Source: Azadirachta indica (Eukaryota; Streptophyta; Magnoliopsida; Sapindales; Meliaceae). From it: a stretch of 64,000 nucleotides of DNA. A model generated the notes under the pieces. That model saw only the letters and a program-made list of their open reading frames with translations, was not told the origin of the DNA and made no database searches. The position numbers and the translations under genes were made by a program. The stretch's first letter is position 1. Every line of letters starts with the position of its first letter. The stretch lies in contig CM040452.1 in the NCBI GenBank assembly GCA_022749755.1, positions 6,156,350 to 6,220,349 of the forward strand. The letters run 5' to 3'. Of this stretch, positions 23,912 through 35,295 are shown one piece after another.

Positions 23912-24971
23912 ATGGAAAATAATCCTTGGCTTGAAGCAGTCGCCACAATGAAGCAAAGCTTGCTCGAAGAGGTTTTTCGTCTCTTTTTTAGTTATAAATA
24001 TATAATTTTTTTTGATAAAATTTATTATTATTTTTGTTTAATTTTAAAAAAATTCGGCATAATATATTATTATTATAGGGAATTGTGGATGAAAAATTGT
24101 TTGAATTAGAGAAATTTAATTCCAAGGAAGACCCTCACTTTGCTGAGAATTTAATTGATTCGTATTTTCAGCATACAAAGATATTTATTTCTACGATTGA
24201 ATATGAATTGTAAGTACAAAAAGAAAAAAATCTCATTCTTTATTTTTATTTACATTTTAATTCTTTATATAATTTTTTAATTTACTACAATAATAAATAA
24301 TTAAAAATTAATAATTATTTACATTTTTATAATAATTTTAATTTCAATTAATGATTTTTTTTTATACAGGGCGAAAGCCCCCATTAATGACAGCAGTCAC
24401 AATACATTGCAACTGAACCTTGCTAGACTAAAAGGATCATGCACTAGGTAAACATTAAAAAGACCCCTAAATATTCGCGAAATTGCAATAATAATTTTAG
24501 CACATTTAAGTTAAATAAACAATTAAAAAATAATTTTATATTAATTGTATAATTCCAATATTAATTTTTCAGCGTTGGTGCCAACAAAGTGAAGATTGAA
24601 GTCAATGCAACAACAGAACTTTACCAACAGGGGAATATTGAAGGGTAAATTTCGTAATTAATTATTTCATTCAGTTATTTATTTTTCTACAATTAATAAA
24701 TTAATTAGAGTTAATTAATTTCATTTATAATATTATTAGTTATAGTTAATTAATTAATTAACAGAGCAAAAGCTGCTTTGAAGCGAGTGAAAACTGAGAA
24801 TCAAACTTTCAAATCTAGGGCTGACATTTATTTTCAGGTATTCTGTTATTAGTTAATTAATTAAATTACTGCTTAATTAATTATTTCATTAATAATAAAA
24901 ATTGATAATAAATCTATTTGTTTCTTACCTAAATGTACCAGATGGCGAATCAAGCTAAGGATCCGATATAA
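23912..24971 (+). CDS. Pseudo-HPt protein, array copy 5 (His replaced by Ala)
   Basis: Six exons give 147 codons: 23912-23971, 24079-24209, 24370-24447, 24573-24644, 24765-24837 and 24942-24971. Exon 3 has three extra codons (a Ser-Ser-His stretch before the active helix), which keeps the frame. The signature reads ARLKGSCTSVGA, with Ala at residue 82 in the phospho-His position. REFC is changed to TELYQQG. All splice borders are GT-AG. The stop is TAA instead of the TGA used by its neighbours, because the usual lysine codon has changed. The copy looks intact as a gene but cannot work as a phosphotransfer protein by the usual mechanism. Confidence 0.88.
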
Positions 24972-25008
24972 TGAAGGTTTCAATAATGGACACACAAATT
25001 AATCCACC

Positions 25009-25040
<32 letters not shown>

Positions 25041-26475
25041 CCTCTATTTTTTTGTTGTTTCGAAATAGGTTTTTAATTTAGTTTATGGATCTTATAATCG
25101 TTATTACAATAATCATTATTGTAAGTTAGTTTTTACTTAATGATAATAAGGTGGATTTTTTAGAAGTAATAAACACAAATTTCCATATGTTGAGTCTCTC
25201 TCTATTTTTTAATTTCAAATGGCAATTTGAAATTAAAAGTATATAATTCAAATATATATATATATATATTAATAGACTTTCAAAACAAAAGTTGTGCATC
25301 TCATCACCCCATCAATAATTGGATTTCATAGTTATTGAACAGGTAAAGAAAAAAAAATTTAGAGAATTTATGATACGGATCTTTTCAATATATATATATA
25401 TATAATATTAACTATTTTGAAATCGTACAAATTTTATATACTCTATAATTATATTAAAAATATAAAAATGATAGGCAATAAAAAACTCAATGTAATGAAA
25501 TTCTTTTATATATGCACGATCTCGTATTGGATAATTAAAATTAATAATTAATCGATTATAGACATGAAATATTAAATTTTAAAAATTGATAATAAAATTA
25601 TACCAATTATTCTTTTAAAAAAATTAATAAAAAAAAGTTATAACATATTATTTTGTTAAAATTTAAAATTAAACTGCAAAAAATTAAATACAAATTCATA
25701 TTTTATATAAAATAGACGTGGAGACCAAACAATAACTATATATAAATAATCATTATTGTAACTTATTTTATAAAATATAGGTATATTTTTATCAGAAATA
25801 CTAAAATATAAATAAACGTAATACTATCATCCAATAATAACTCAACCGATTGTAATAAACTGGAATTATTTTATACAAAATTATCTAGTTTGAGTACTGT
25901 ATGAATTATCAATTCTTATAATTATAAATACTTAGTGAATTTTTTTAAAATAAAATAAACTAGTTTTATTTAATGATTAATGGTACTGATACTATGACCA
26001 TTGATATTATAGTAAGATATGATATCAGTCGCGTTATAATTTATGGTACTATTTGATTGATTTGTTGTTTTAATTTGCTTCACGAAACAGTACAAAATGT
26101 TTATATGATAAAATAATTCAATTACTATTTTAATTATTTATGTAAGAAGATTGTGGATATATAGAAAATTGAAATATTATGACTTTTTCTTTTTCCGGCA
26201 ATTATTATGAAGTATAATCACTAATAATTGTGAATACTAACTAACAAATAAAAATAACTAGATCTCAAATTTTTCACGGAAAATTTAGTTTGACCAAATA
26301 ATTCCTAAATTATTCAAAAACTTTTAAAAAAAATGCATTTTTCTTATTTATCTCTAAAATAAAAATAACAAAAACAAATCGTTTGCCCTTTTCATTTTGT
26401 GTGATAATTCTTATCAATACATAATAGGATCTTCATGAAATGTTGGTTGAACATTTTTTTAACCCTTCATATGTC
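24972..26475. other. Spacer between HPt copies 5 and 6
   Basis: It includes an AAT microsatellite (about 25010-25038), the AATAAGGTGGAT motif near 25145, two TA runs (25250-25270 and 25388-25402) and long AT-rich spacer. The shared promoter block for copy 6 (CCCTTTTCATTTTGTGTGAT) is at about 26386-26405. Confidence 0.5.
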
Positions 26476-26483
26476 TATTTATA
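26476..26483 (+). promoter_or_regulatory. TATA box of HPt copy 6
   Basis: TATTTATA lies 119 nt before the ATG. The upstream block at about 26386-26450 is almost the same as in copies 4 and 2. Confidence 0.7.
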
Positions 26484-26594
26484 TTTCAATTCATATCCCA
26501 TTTCCCCATTTTATCTCCTGATTGAGCACTTAATTTTGTTTATCGAATTGCTTTTTGAAAACACTTCTTGATTTTGTTTTCATTTTCTCTCAAA

Positions 26595-27777
26595 ATGGAA
26601 ACCAATCCACTGCTTCAGCAAATCCCCACAATGAAGCAAAGCCTGTTAGATGAGGTTTTCATTATTTTTTTATATATAAATATATTCTAACAATAATTTT
26701 TATTTAATTTTCAATTCATGAACAAAAATTAGAGAAAAAAATAATTAATGTAAAGAAATTATTTAATAATCGTATTTTATTTTTTATTATAAGAAATATT
26801 GGACGGTGAAAAATTTACTGAGTTGGAAAATTTAGCTTGTGATGAGGATCCTAATTTTGTCAATAATTTAATTAATTTAAATTATGAGATATCAAAGAAA
26901 TCACTAGCTACTTTTGAAGAAATCATGTAAGTCAAAAGGAAATTTTAATTATGTACTTTTATTTTGCAATGATAATAACCATGAAAATTAATTAATTTTT
27001 TTTTAAATTATTTTCAGGGCAGAAACTCCCATTGATTACAGTGAATTAACGATGTGGATTGATAAACTAAGAGGAGGAAGCTATAGGTGAATAATAATAA
27101 GAAAAGAATCAAATATTTTAAAAATTGTATTTACTATTTTTTTCCAATTGAAAATTTATTTTTTGCTACAATTACCTTAAAGTATAAATTAAAAGTTTTG
27201 AAATATCATACTTTTTTAATTTTATGTAACCCCAATATTGTCAGCGTTGGTGCCAAGAAAATGAAGATGGAAGTTGATCTGGCAGCTGAAGTTTGCAACC
27301 AAGAGAATTTTGAAGGGTGAATTTCTTAATTAATTACTTTATTTATTTATTTATTTGTTTTCTTATATTTAATATAATATATCATTATGTATATAGTTTG
27401 ATTTTTTTTAAATTAAAATAATAGTAAACTGATAAGATAAAATTCAAATTATTTATCCATACATAAGAAAATCAAATAGATTATATTTAAAAGACTTGAT
27501 AAAAAGTAACAAGTTATAATTATTTCAATAAATTTAGTGTGAAATTTAAATTAATTGAATTTATAAATATATAATGAACTAACAGAACAAAAGCTGCTTT
27601 GGAACGAATGAAAACTGAGAATGAAACTTTCAAGGCTAAGATGGACACTTATTTTGAGGTATTAATTGTGTTATTAATTTAACTATTTGATTAATAATAA
27701 AAATTGTTAATTAATCTATGTATTTATTTGTTAATTAAATGTACCAGGTGGTGAAACAAGCTAAGGCTGCAAAATGA
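26595..27777 (+). pseudogene. HPt array copy 6, intron 1 acceptor lost (His replaced by Asp)
   Basis: Expected exons are 26595-26654, 26793-26926, 27018-27086, 27245-27316, 27586-27658 and 27748-27777. All later exons are open with the normal phases and read DKLRGGSYSVGA at the signature (Asp for His). The defect is at the start of exon 2. The in-frame exon would begin at 26793, but the two bases before it are AA, not AG. The nearest AG is 26792-26793, so splicing there removes one base and shifts the frame into an early stop. Other AGs nearby in intron 1 give a stop or the wrong phase. The promoter is intact, so it may be transcribed. I call it a young pseudogene, or an allele or assembly error at one base. 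Confidence 0.75.
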
Positions 27778-28906
27778 TGAAGGAATCAAGAAATAGAGAC
27801 ACAAATTAATCCACCATTTTAATTAACAATAAGAAAAATTATTTGTTGTTTTTTATATTATGTTTTAATTTACTCCATGGACTTATTATTATTATTACTA
27901 TTAATATTATTGTGAGTGTGGAAATTAAATTTTACATTTGTCCTATTTTTTAACTGATAATAATAAGGTGGGTGTTATATGGTAATAAACTCAAATTTGC
28001 TTATGAAATAATTAATCTCTCGCATTTTAGTTTATGGTAGGAATGATTATTTATAAGAATGATATAAATTTCATGTACGAAACAAGTAAATTTATTAAAA
28101 ATATAAAATTAATACGTAATATTAATGAAATATATTATTATCAACAAACAATGACTCACTAGAATTTAATAAATTAAGTAAATTTATCTTTACATAAAGT
28201 CACATCCACTAATTAAAACTATCTATTTGACTATATGTATGAATTATCAACATTATAAATTAATATGAATTACCAATTCATATGAATATGAATATCATAA
28301 GAATTTGTTATAGAATAAAATCACATCGTTCAAGAAACGAATAATTATATATATATATAATGCAAAATATTTGATACAAACTTTCTGTAAATCTCTATTT
28401 ATTTCGTTTGTCTTTATTAATTTGTTCTAATTTTCCATTAGGAAAGAACTAATAGTTAATTAGTGCGTGCTATTTATACAGTATAAAAATGATAAACTAT
28501 AATTTATTTTCAAGAATCCTTAAAATGAAATATATATCAAAACTAAATATGTGAATTAATTCTATATTAACATTAATTAATATAGAATTAACGTCTAATA
28601 ATTGTTAAATATTAATTTATAAATTAATAAATAAAAAATAAGTATTTATCAAATACTTAAATCTTTTAAAATTTTAAATTTATACATATAAAAACACAAT
28701 AATTACAAAATATTCATGCAATTTTATGTTTGAATAAATCATTGCTAAATATTCACAAATTTTTTTTAAAAAAAAAAGAAACACAATTTTCTTATTTGTC
28801 TCTAAAATAACCAAAAAAAAAAAAAAGAATTGCTTTCCCTTTCCGTTTTGAGTGATAATTTTATCATGCATAATAAATTTTGATGAAATGTAAGTTGAAC
28901 AATTTC
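27778..28906. other. Spacer between HPt copies 6 and 7
   Basis: It contains the shared 3' region with AATAATAAGGTGG near 27959 and AT-rich spacer. The promoter block of copy 7 (CTTTCCCTTTCCGTTTTGAG) is near 28831-28850. Confidence 0.5.
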
Positions 28907-28914
28907 TATTTATA
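28907..28914 (+). promoter_or_regulatory. TATA box of HPt copy 7
   Basis: TATTTATA lies 135 nt before the ATG, after the shared GTGATAATTTTATCATGCAT block. Confidence 0.65.
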
Positions 28915-29041
28915 TTTTAATTCACAACCCATTTTTCATCTCCATTTTTCCATTTATCCCCTAATTGAGTACTTAATATATTTGCTTCCTCGAACTGTTT
29001 TCTGAGAACACTTCTTGATTTTGTTTTCAATTTCTCTCGAA

Positions 29042-30199
29042 ATGGAAAACAATCCACTGCTTCAACAGATCGCCACAATGAAGCAAAGCTTGTTGAATGA
29101 GGTTTATCCCTTTTTCTTGACTATAATTTCCTTTTTTTTTCCAATAATTATTTTGTTTATTAGGCAGAAAAATATTAATATGAGTTTTTTTTTTCTTTTC
29201 GTAGCTAATTCTGGATGAAGCATTATTTACTGAGCTGGAGAATTTAGCTTCCAATGAGGATCCTAGTCATGCGGTGAATTTAATTAATTGGAATTATCAG
29301 CGATCACAGAAAATAATAGCTATTCTTGAAGAACTCATGTAAGTTAAAAGAAAAAATTTTATTTGCTATATTTTTTTTATTTTACAATAATAAGAAATGT
29401 GAAAATTAATTTTCTTTTTCTTTTTCAGGGCAAAAACTCCCATTGATTACCGTGAATTGGTGAAGTGCATTGATAAACTAAAACTAGGAAGTCTTAAGTA
29501 ATAATGAGAAAAAAAAAATATTTATAGATAATTTAAAATTTTCGAAATATATAAGACTGTCTTCTGCATTTTATAATTTTTTATTTTATGTAATTCTAAT
29601 TTTTTTTTCAGTGTTGGTGCTAAAACAATGGCGATGGAAGTCAATATGGCTGTTCAATGCTGCAACGTAGAGAATTTTGAAGAGTGAATTTTTTAATTTC
29701 TTAATTAATTAATTCATTTAATTATGTATTTTTTTTTATTATAAAATTATATATGTTTGATTTTTTAATTAAAATAATAGTAAACTTACTTATATAGGAT
29801 AATATTCAATTTATTAATTTATATATATGAAATTAAGTAGATTATATTTAAAAGACTTGTCAAAAATTAAAAAGTTATTAATTCAATATCCTCAATATGA
29901 AATTCAAGATAGAAAATATTTTTAGTAACTATTTTATGAATAATTTATTTTATTATTAGTGATAATTAATTAATTGAGTTTATAATAATTGTATAATTAA
30001 TTAACAGACTAAAACATTCTTTGGAACGATTGAAAACTGAGAATGAAAATTTCAAGGCTAAGATGGTCACTTATTTTCAGGTGTTAATTTTGCTATTAAT
30101 TTAATTATTTGATTAATCATAAAAATTGATAATTAATCTATTTATTTATTTGTTAATTAATTTTATCAGCTGGTGAAGCAAGCTAAGGATGCAAAATGA
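29042..30199 (+). CDS. Pseudo-HPt protein, array copy 7 (His replaced by Asp)
   Basis: Six exons join to 145 codons: 29042-29101, 29205-29338, 29429-29497, 29612-29683, 30008-30080 and 30170-30199. All borders are GT-AG. The signature reads DKLKLGSLNVGA, again Asp at residue 80 for the His, and exon 4 has VQCCNVENFEE. With copies 4 and 6 it forms a sub-lineage with the longer exon 2 and the Asp substitution. The exon 4 to 5 junction codes Glu, where most copies code Gly. No stop or frameshift was found. Confidence 0.9.
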
Positions 30200-31010
30200 T
30201 GAAGGAATCAAGAAATAGAGACAGAAATTAATCCACCATTTTAATTGATTAATTATAATAAACAATTAAACCTCTGTCTTTAATTTGTTGTTTCTAATTA
30301 TGTTTAATTTAGTTTATGGACTAATTAGTATCATTGCGTGGAAGTTGGATTTCCTATTTGTGCTATTTTTTAATTAATAATAATAAGGTGGATTTTTTAG
30401 GGTAATAAACTAGAAATTTTCTTAGGAAATAAATTATTTCTTTGTTAGTTTATTATGGCATGGATTGTTATTTTGGAATCATATAAATTTTATATAAGAT
30501 AAATTTAATTTTATTAAATATAAAATACATAATATGAAATTATGAATAAAACGCATTATAATTTTTCCTTACAAAATGTCACATCCTCTAATTATAATTA
30601 TCTACTTGATTATATATATGAAATATCAATTCTTACAGGTACAAATATCTTATTAGATCATTGTAAAATGAAATAATACCAATCAACCTTTTAAAGTGAG
30701 GGATTTGTTAGTAATCCAGTCCAACAAATTATAAAATTTAAGTAGAAAAATTTAATTGGTAGTAGGATGCAAAATTACTCGCATTGTGATATATGACATT
30801 GTTTCATTAATCTATGATTTTAATTCTGTTTACACTATACAATAAAATAATATCAAGTGTACAATTACACTTCATATTTACTTACTAGATTATATATATT
30901 GACAAAAAAAAATATGAATGTATTACATATTGAAATATTATGAATTAATAGTTACGAAATAAAATCACTAATTATTAAATATTAGTAAAAAAATAAAATT
31001 TTTCAATAGA
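30200..31010. other. Spacer after HPt copy 7
   Basis: It has the array-type 3' region (AATAATAAGGTGGATTTTTT near 30380) and then AT-rich spacer with no gene. Confidence 0.4.
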
Positions 31011-31200
31011 AAAGGCAAATTTCTTATTTATCTCTATAATAATAATAATAAAAAATTATTTTTCTCTTTTCATTTTATGTGATATTTATTTAAATATTGT
31101 TAATTAATGTTAATGTACCAGCTGGGGAAGCAAGCAAATTGCGCTGATCTGAATCTTAAGCCTCCAAATGATTGAAGGAATCGATAAATGAAGACACAAA
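31011..31200 (+). pseudogene. HPt fragment A: promoter block joined to exon 6
   Basis: The left part (about 31019-31085, TTCTTATTTATCTCTATAAT and CTCTTTTCATTTTATGTGAT) is the distal part of the array promoter block. It runs directly into the end of an intron 5 (TTAATGTTAATGTACCAG, ending at 31120) and a complete exon 6 at 31121-31174, which reads LGKQANCADLNLKPPND and stop. That tail matches copy 8, not copies 1-7. Exons 1-5 are gone, as from a single internal deletion. Confidence 0.75.
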
Positions 31201-31439
31201 CCAATCCGCCATTTTTAATTAACAAATTAAACCTTTTTTTAATTTACTTTATAGAGTTATTATTATTTTCAGCGAGGAAAATATTGGATTTCCTATAAAT
31301 TTATAATAAGATGGATTTGAATAATAAAATTGAATTTTTATATGAAATAAATCTCTTATATTAATTATTTATGATAGGACGAATATTTTGAAATCATATA
31401 AATTTTATCCATGCACAATTAACTTTATTAATAGATAAT

Positions 31440-31600
31440 AATAATAATAATAATCCAACATTTTTTCATAATTAATTTATTTAATTGCTAATTAATGGTA
31501 CAGCTGACGAAACCTCCAAAATGAATGAAGGAATCGAGAAATGAAGACTCAAATTAATCCACCATTTTTAATTAATTAAAAAAATAAAACAATTAAATAG
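31440..31600 (+). pseudogene. HPt fragment B: truncated exon 6 and 3' region
   Basis: After an AAT run (31437-31454) comes an intron-end-like stretch and a shortened exon 6 (CTGACGAAACCTCCAAAATG). The shared 3' untranslated motif AAGGAATCGAGAAATGAAGA follows. It repeats the terminal part of fragment A and copy 8, showing that only the 3' end was duplicated again. Confidence 0.7.
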
Positions 31601-32442
31601 TGGTTTAATTTAGTTATGCAATTATTATTATTATTATTAAATAATACTGTAATGTAGAGATTGGATTTCCTATTTTGGTATTTTTAATTAATAATATAAT
31701 AAGATGGATTATTTAGGGTAATAAACTTCGAATTTTCATATCAAATAAATAGTCTCTCTCCATTACTTTAATTATGGTATGGATGATTATTTTGAAACCA
31801 TATGAATTTTACATATAATAAATTTGATTAAAAATATAAACATAATATGAGTACTCATAAGAGTTAATAAAATAAATTTTATGTAAAAGATAAAACATTG
31901 ACTAATTAAAAATAGTTACATTCAAATATATATGTGTATGAATTATTATTTCTTACAAATATAAATATTTCACAAAATTATTCTAAAATAAAAATCATAT
32001 CAATCAATCTTTTTAAGTTCAAGTGAAAGAATATTCTGTCCAAATTACAAAATTCAGGTAGAAATTTAACTCCCAGATTTGTTAGAATTTGATATTAAAT
32101 TACTAAAAATTAAATACAAATTCACATTTTATAAAATTTAAATATTGTTTTAAACAATAACTATATAAATCTCTATTGATTTGCATATAATAATATCATT
32201 TTCACATGAAGTTAATACAAATTTCTTCAAATTCACATTTTCAAATATACGGTAGAAAAGAGCTTATAGTTAACTTTTTTTCCATCTGAAAACCATGACA
32301 ACAATTTTTAACAGGCAATTTTCTTATTTATCTCAAAAATAAAAATGAAAACTAATTTAATATGATATTTATTTACACGCATATATGATACAATTAATCT
32401 TCATGAACTGTTAGTTGAACTTTTTTTTTTCCTCTTAATCTC

Positions 32443-32450
32443 TATATATA
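32443..32450 (+). promoter_or_regulatory. TATA box of HPt copy 8
   Basis: TATATATA lies 111 nt before the ATG. The block upstream is more diverged than in the other copies. Confidence 0.55.
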
Positions 32451-32553
32451 TTCCAAATCGAAACCCAATTTTCATTTCTCTACAGATTAATTAACTAATA
32501 AGTGCTTTGGTTTTTGAAAACACTTCCTGATTTTGTTTTCATTTTCTCCGAAA

Positions 32554-33706
32554 ATGGGAAGCAGCAATCCGTTGCTTCGACAAATCTCCACAATGAAAAA
32601 AACCATGTTGGATGAGGTTAATTATTTTTTTCTCTTTCTCTAAGCTATATATTATTATTTTTTTAGTAATAATTTATCATTAATTACTTTGTTTAATTAA
32701 TATTTATATGAAAAAATTAGATATGGTTTTGATTATTGTAGGGAATTGTGGATGAACAATTTCTTGCGTTGGAAAAATTAAATTCTCCTGAACAACCAAA
32801 CTTTGCACAGGATACAATGAATTCGTTTTATGTCGAAACACAGAAAACAATAACTACTCTTCAAGATGAACTGTAAGTAAAACAAAAAGAAAAAAGAAAG
32901 TTTTTAGCATTTATTTTTATTTGCATTTTCGTTAATAATAACAATGAAATTAATTGATAATTTTTTGTTTTTATATATACAGGTGCAAATATAAAATTGA
33001 TTACAAGTTAGTGGACGTGAATCTTCATAAACTAAGAGGATCATGTGTTACGTAAATACTAAAAAAACTCCTAAAATATTAATTACATTATTTTATTCCT
33101 CAAAATTGTGAAAATAGTTTTACGACAACAAATTGATTAAAATAATTAAAATAAAATATTTTATATATTTTTATTATTTATTATAATTTTAATTATATAA
33201 TATACAGTTGTATAATTGTAATATTAATTTTCAGCGTTGGTGAAGAGAGCAGCTATGCTAGTGGATACAGCAAGAAAATCTTTCGATAAAAGGGAACTTA
33301 CTGGGTGAATTTTATTAGTTACTTCATTTATTTTCTTATATAAAAAATTATTTATTTATTTATTTATTTATTTGCAAATGTGTGAATTTTTGTATTAAGA
33401 TATTAAAAAGTGCTAGTGGTAATTAATTACAATATATACACTAATTAACAGAGTGAAAACTGCTATTGAACAACTGATGGGGGAGAATAAAGCTCTCCAT
33501 GATTCGCTTGCCCATTACTTTCAGGTTTTAATATTTGTGTTATTAATTAATTAGTGCTTAATTTAATTATTTTCTTCACAATAATTATAATAACAAATGA
33601 AACATATTTTGGTAATTTGACTTATTTAATTGTTCATTAACTAATGTACCAGCTGGTGAAGCAAGCTAATTGCTTTGATCTGAATGTTGAGCCTCCAAAT
33701 GAATGA
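32554..33706 (+). pseudogene. HPt array copy 8: keeps the phospho-His but is frameshifted
   Basis: Expected exons are 32554-32616, 32742-32872, 32983-33051, 33235-33304, 33452-33524 and 33653-33706. The signature helix reads HKLRGSCVT, so this is the only copy that keeps the phospho-accepting His (residue 80). Exon 1 has one extra codon, and exon 6 is longer (LVKQANCFDLNVEPPNE). Exon 4 is 70 bases instead of 72. Two bases are missing just after GTTGGTG, the frame shifts and a TAA follows 17 codons later. Restored, the exon would continue VKRAAM-like helix as in other HPts. An alternative AG at 33246-33247 would put exon 4 back in frame at the cost of about five residues, including the conserved Gly-Ala. 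The gene is probably dead or makes an altered protein. Confidence 0.75.
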
Positions 33707-34737
33707 AGGAATCGAGAAATGAAGACACGAATTTAATCCACCATTTTTAATTAATAAATTAAACCTTGTTTTAATTTAGTTTATAGAGTTATTATTATTT
33801 TGAGTATGGAAAATATTGGATTTCCTATAAATTTATAATAAGGTGGATTTAAGCAGTAAAATTGAATTTTACATGAAATAAATCTCTTTATATTAATTAT
33901 TTATGATATGGATGATTATTCTGAAATCATATAAATTTTACAAATGCGAAATTCTCTTTATTAATACATGATAATATAATTAAATAACGATTCACAAAGT
34001 TTTTTAAGTATAAATCGAGTGATTTAGAATACTTTTGTATGTATCAATTATTAAATCTTACAAGTTTAATTATCTTTCGAGTTTAAATTTAATACAAATT
34101 TACATGTTATAACATTTAAATGTCTATTCCAAATATTAACTGTATATATAACAATAAAACCATTAATTCAAAATGCATATTAAATATGATTGATTTTTAA
34201 GAAAGCTTAATTATGATGAAATATACCACAAGAAACATGTGAATTATTTTTTGCCATCTGTATTTTCTTTGGCTATATATTTTATTTCATTATTTATCAA
34301 GCTGCTGCCAGAAAACATGGCAACAATTTTGACAACAGGAAGAACAAAAGCATTTTCTCAGAGGCAGGTACAGTTTGTACAATACAGCTCAGACACACAG
34401 TAATACCGTTTTGGACAAAACAAAGAAAAGTTGCTCCTTTTTAATGATTATCATCCAATTTCTACTAAATCCAAACATTCCCAGAATATTGAATCAAAAA
34501 CCTAAAAATTTCCAAACAAGAAAACACCATAGATATATAGATATATAGATATAGGAATTTCTGTGGTTTATGCAAACCAATTTTAATTTGTTATAGGAAA
34601 AAAGGAGCAAGAAATATATCATTAAATAAATGAAAAAGCTAGCATTCCATTTCTATGAACAAGGAGAACAACTTTATACAAAAAGAAAACTCATGTGAAG
34701 AAAAGCAACAGCCATGGGAGGTTGGAAGGCAGAGAGC
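33707..34737. other. Spacer between the HPt array and the CLE gene
   Basis: The first 150 bases are the array-type 3' region, ending with AATAAGGTGGATTT near 33836. The part after about 34330 has a different base composition and is probably the 3' untranslated region of the minus-strand CLE gene. Confidence 0.4.
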
Positions 34738-35295
34738 TCAAGGGCCAGTAGGGTTTTCATTGTGATGAAGAGGGTCAGGTCCAGTTGGAACTTCTCTTGC
34801 TGATTCTTCTACAATATTAGTGCTGAAATTTGCTGATGATTTCACCAGGCTGCCTTCAAAATCCTACGCAGGAAAAAGAACCCAAAAAAAGAAGGAACAA
34901 AAATGAAAAACGAAACAGGAAACAAAGAGAAAACCTAAACATGGTTCAAAGAACAGAACTTTCATTTAAGAAATCATACGGTAAAACAGAGGCAAAACCA
35001 GAAGAAAAAAATCTGAAAAAGAAAAGCTTTTTTTTTTATCTTGTTGTTTTCAGGGTTTGTGGTTTCATTACCTGAGTGACCAAGGTTGTATTTTCTTCTG
35101 CCACTGTTGTTCCACCTTGGAAACCTGAGTAGCAAGGCAAATACAGAGAAAAGTAACCATTTTTTTCCTGAAAAGACAAGCTAGTAAGCAAAATAAAAAA
35201 AATGCAAGAGAAAGAAGCATACGGGGGCGAGAAGAGTGGATTAATGGCATGAAAACAAGCATTAAAACGAGAAAATAAGCTTTCTGCAACGCCAT
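34738..35295 (-). CDS. CLE peptide precursor, CLV3/CLE40 type
   Basis: Three exons on the minus strand, 35295-35223, 35124-35072 and 34863-34738, join in frame (phases 1 and 0, GT-AG) to 83 codons. The first 22 or so residues are a signal peptide (ALQKAYFLVLMLVFMPLIHS). A variable acidic linker follows, then the CLE motif REVPTGPDPLHHN at residues 65-77 near the C-terminus, followed by ENPTGP. Family knowledge: CLE precursors are secreted and cut to 12-13 residue ligands for CLV1-class receptor kinases that limit stem-cell pools. Most CLE genes have no intron; two introns, together with the PTGPDPLHH core, point to the CLV3/CLE40 branch. The motif resembles Arabidopsis CLE40 (RQVPTGSDPLHHK) and CLV3 (RTVPSGPDPLHHH). 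Which orthologue it is cannot be settled here. Confidence 0.88.
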
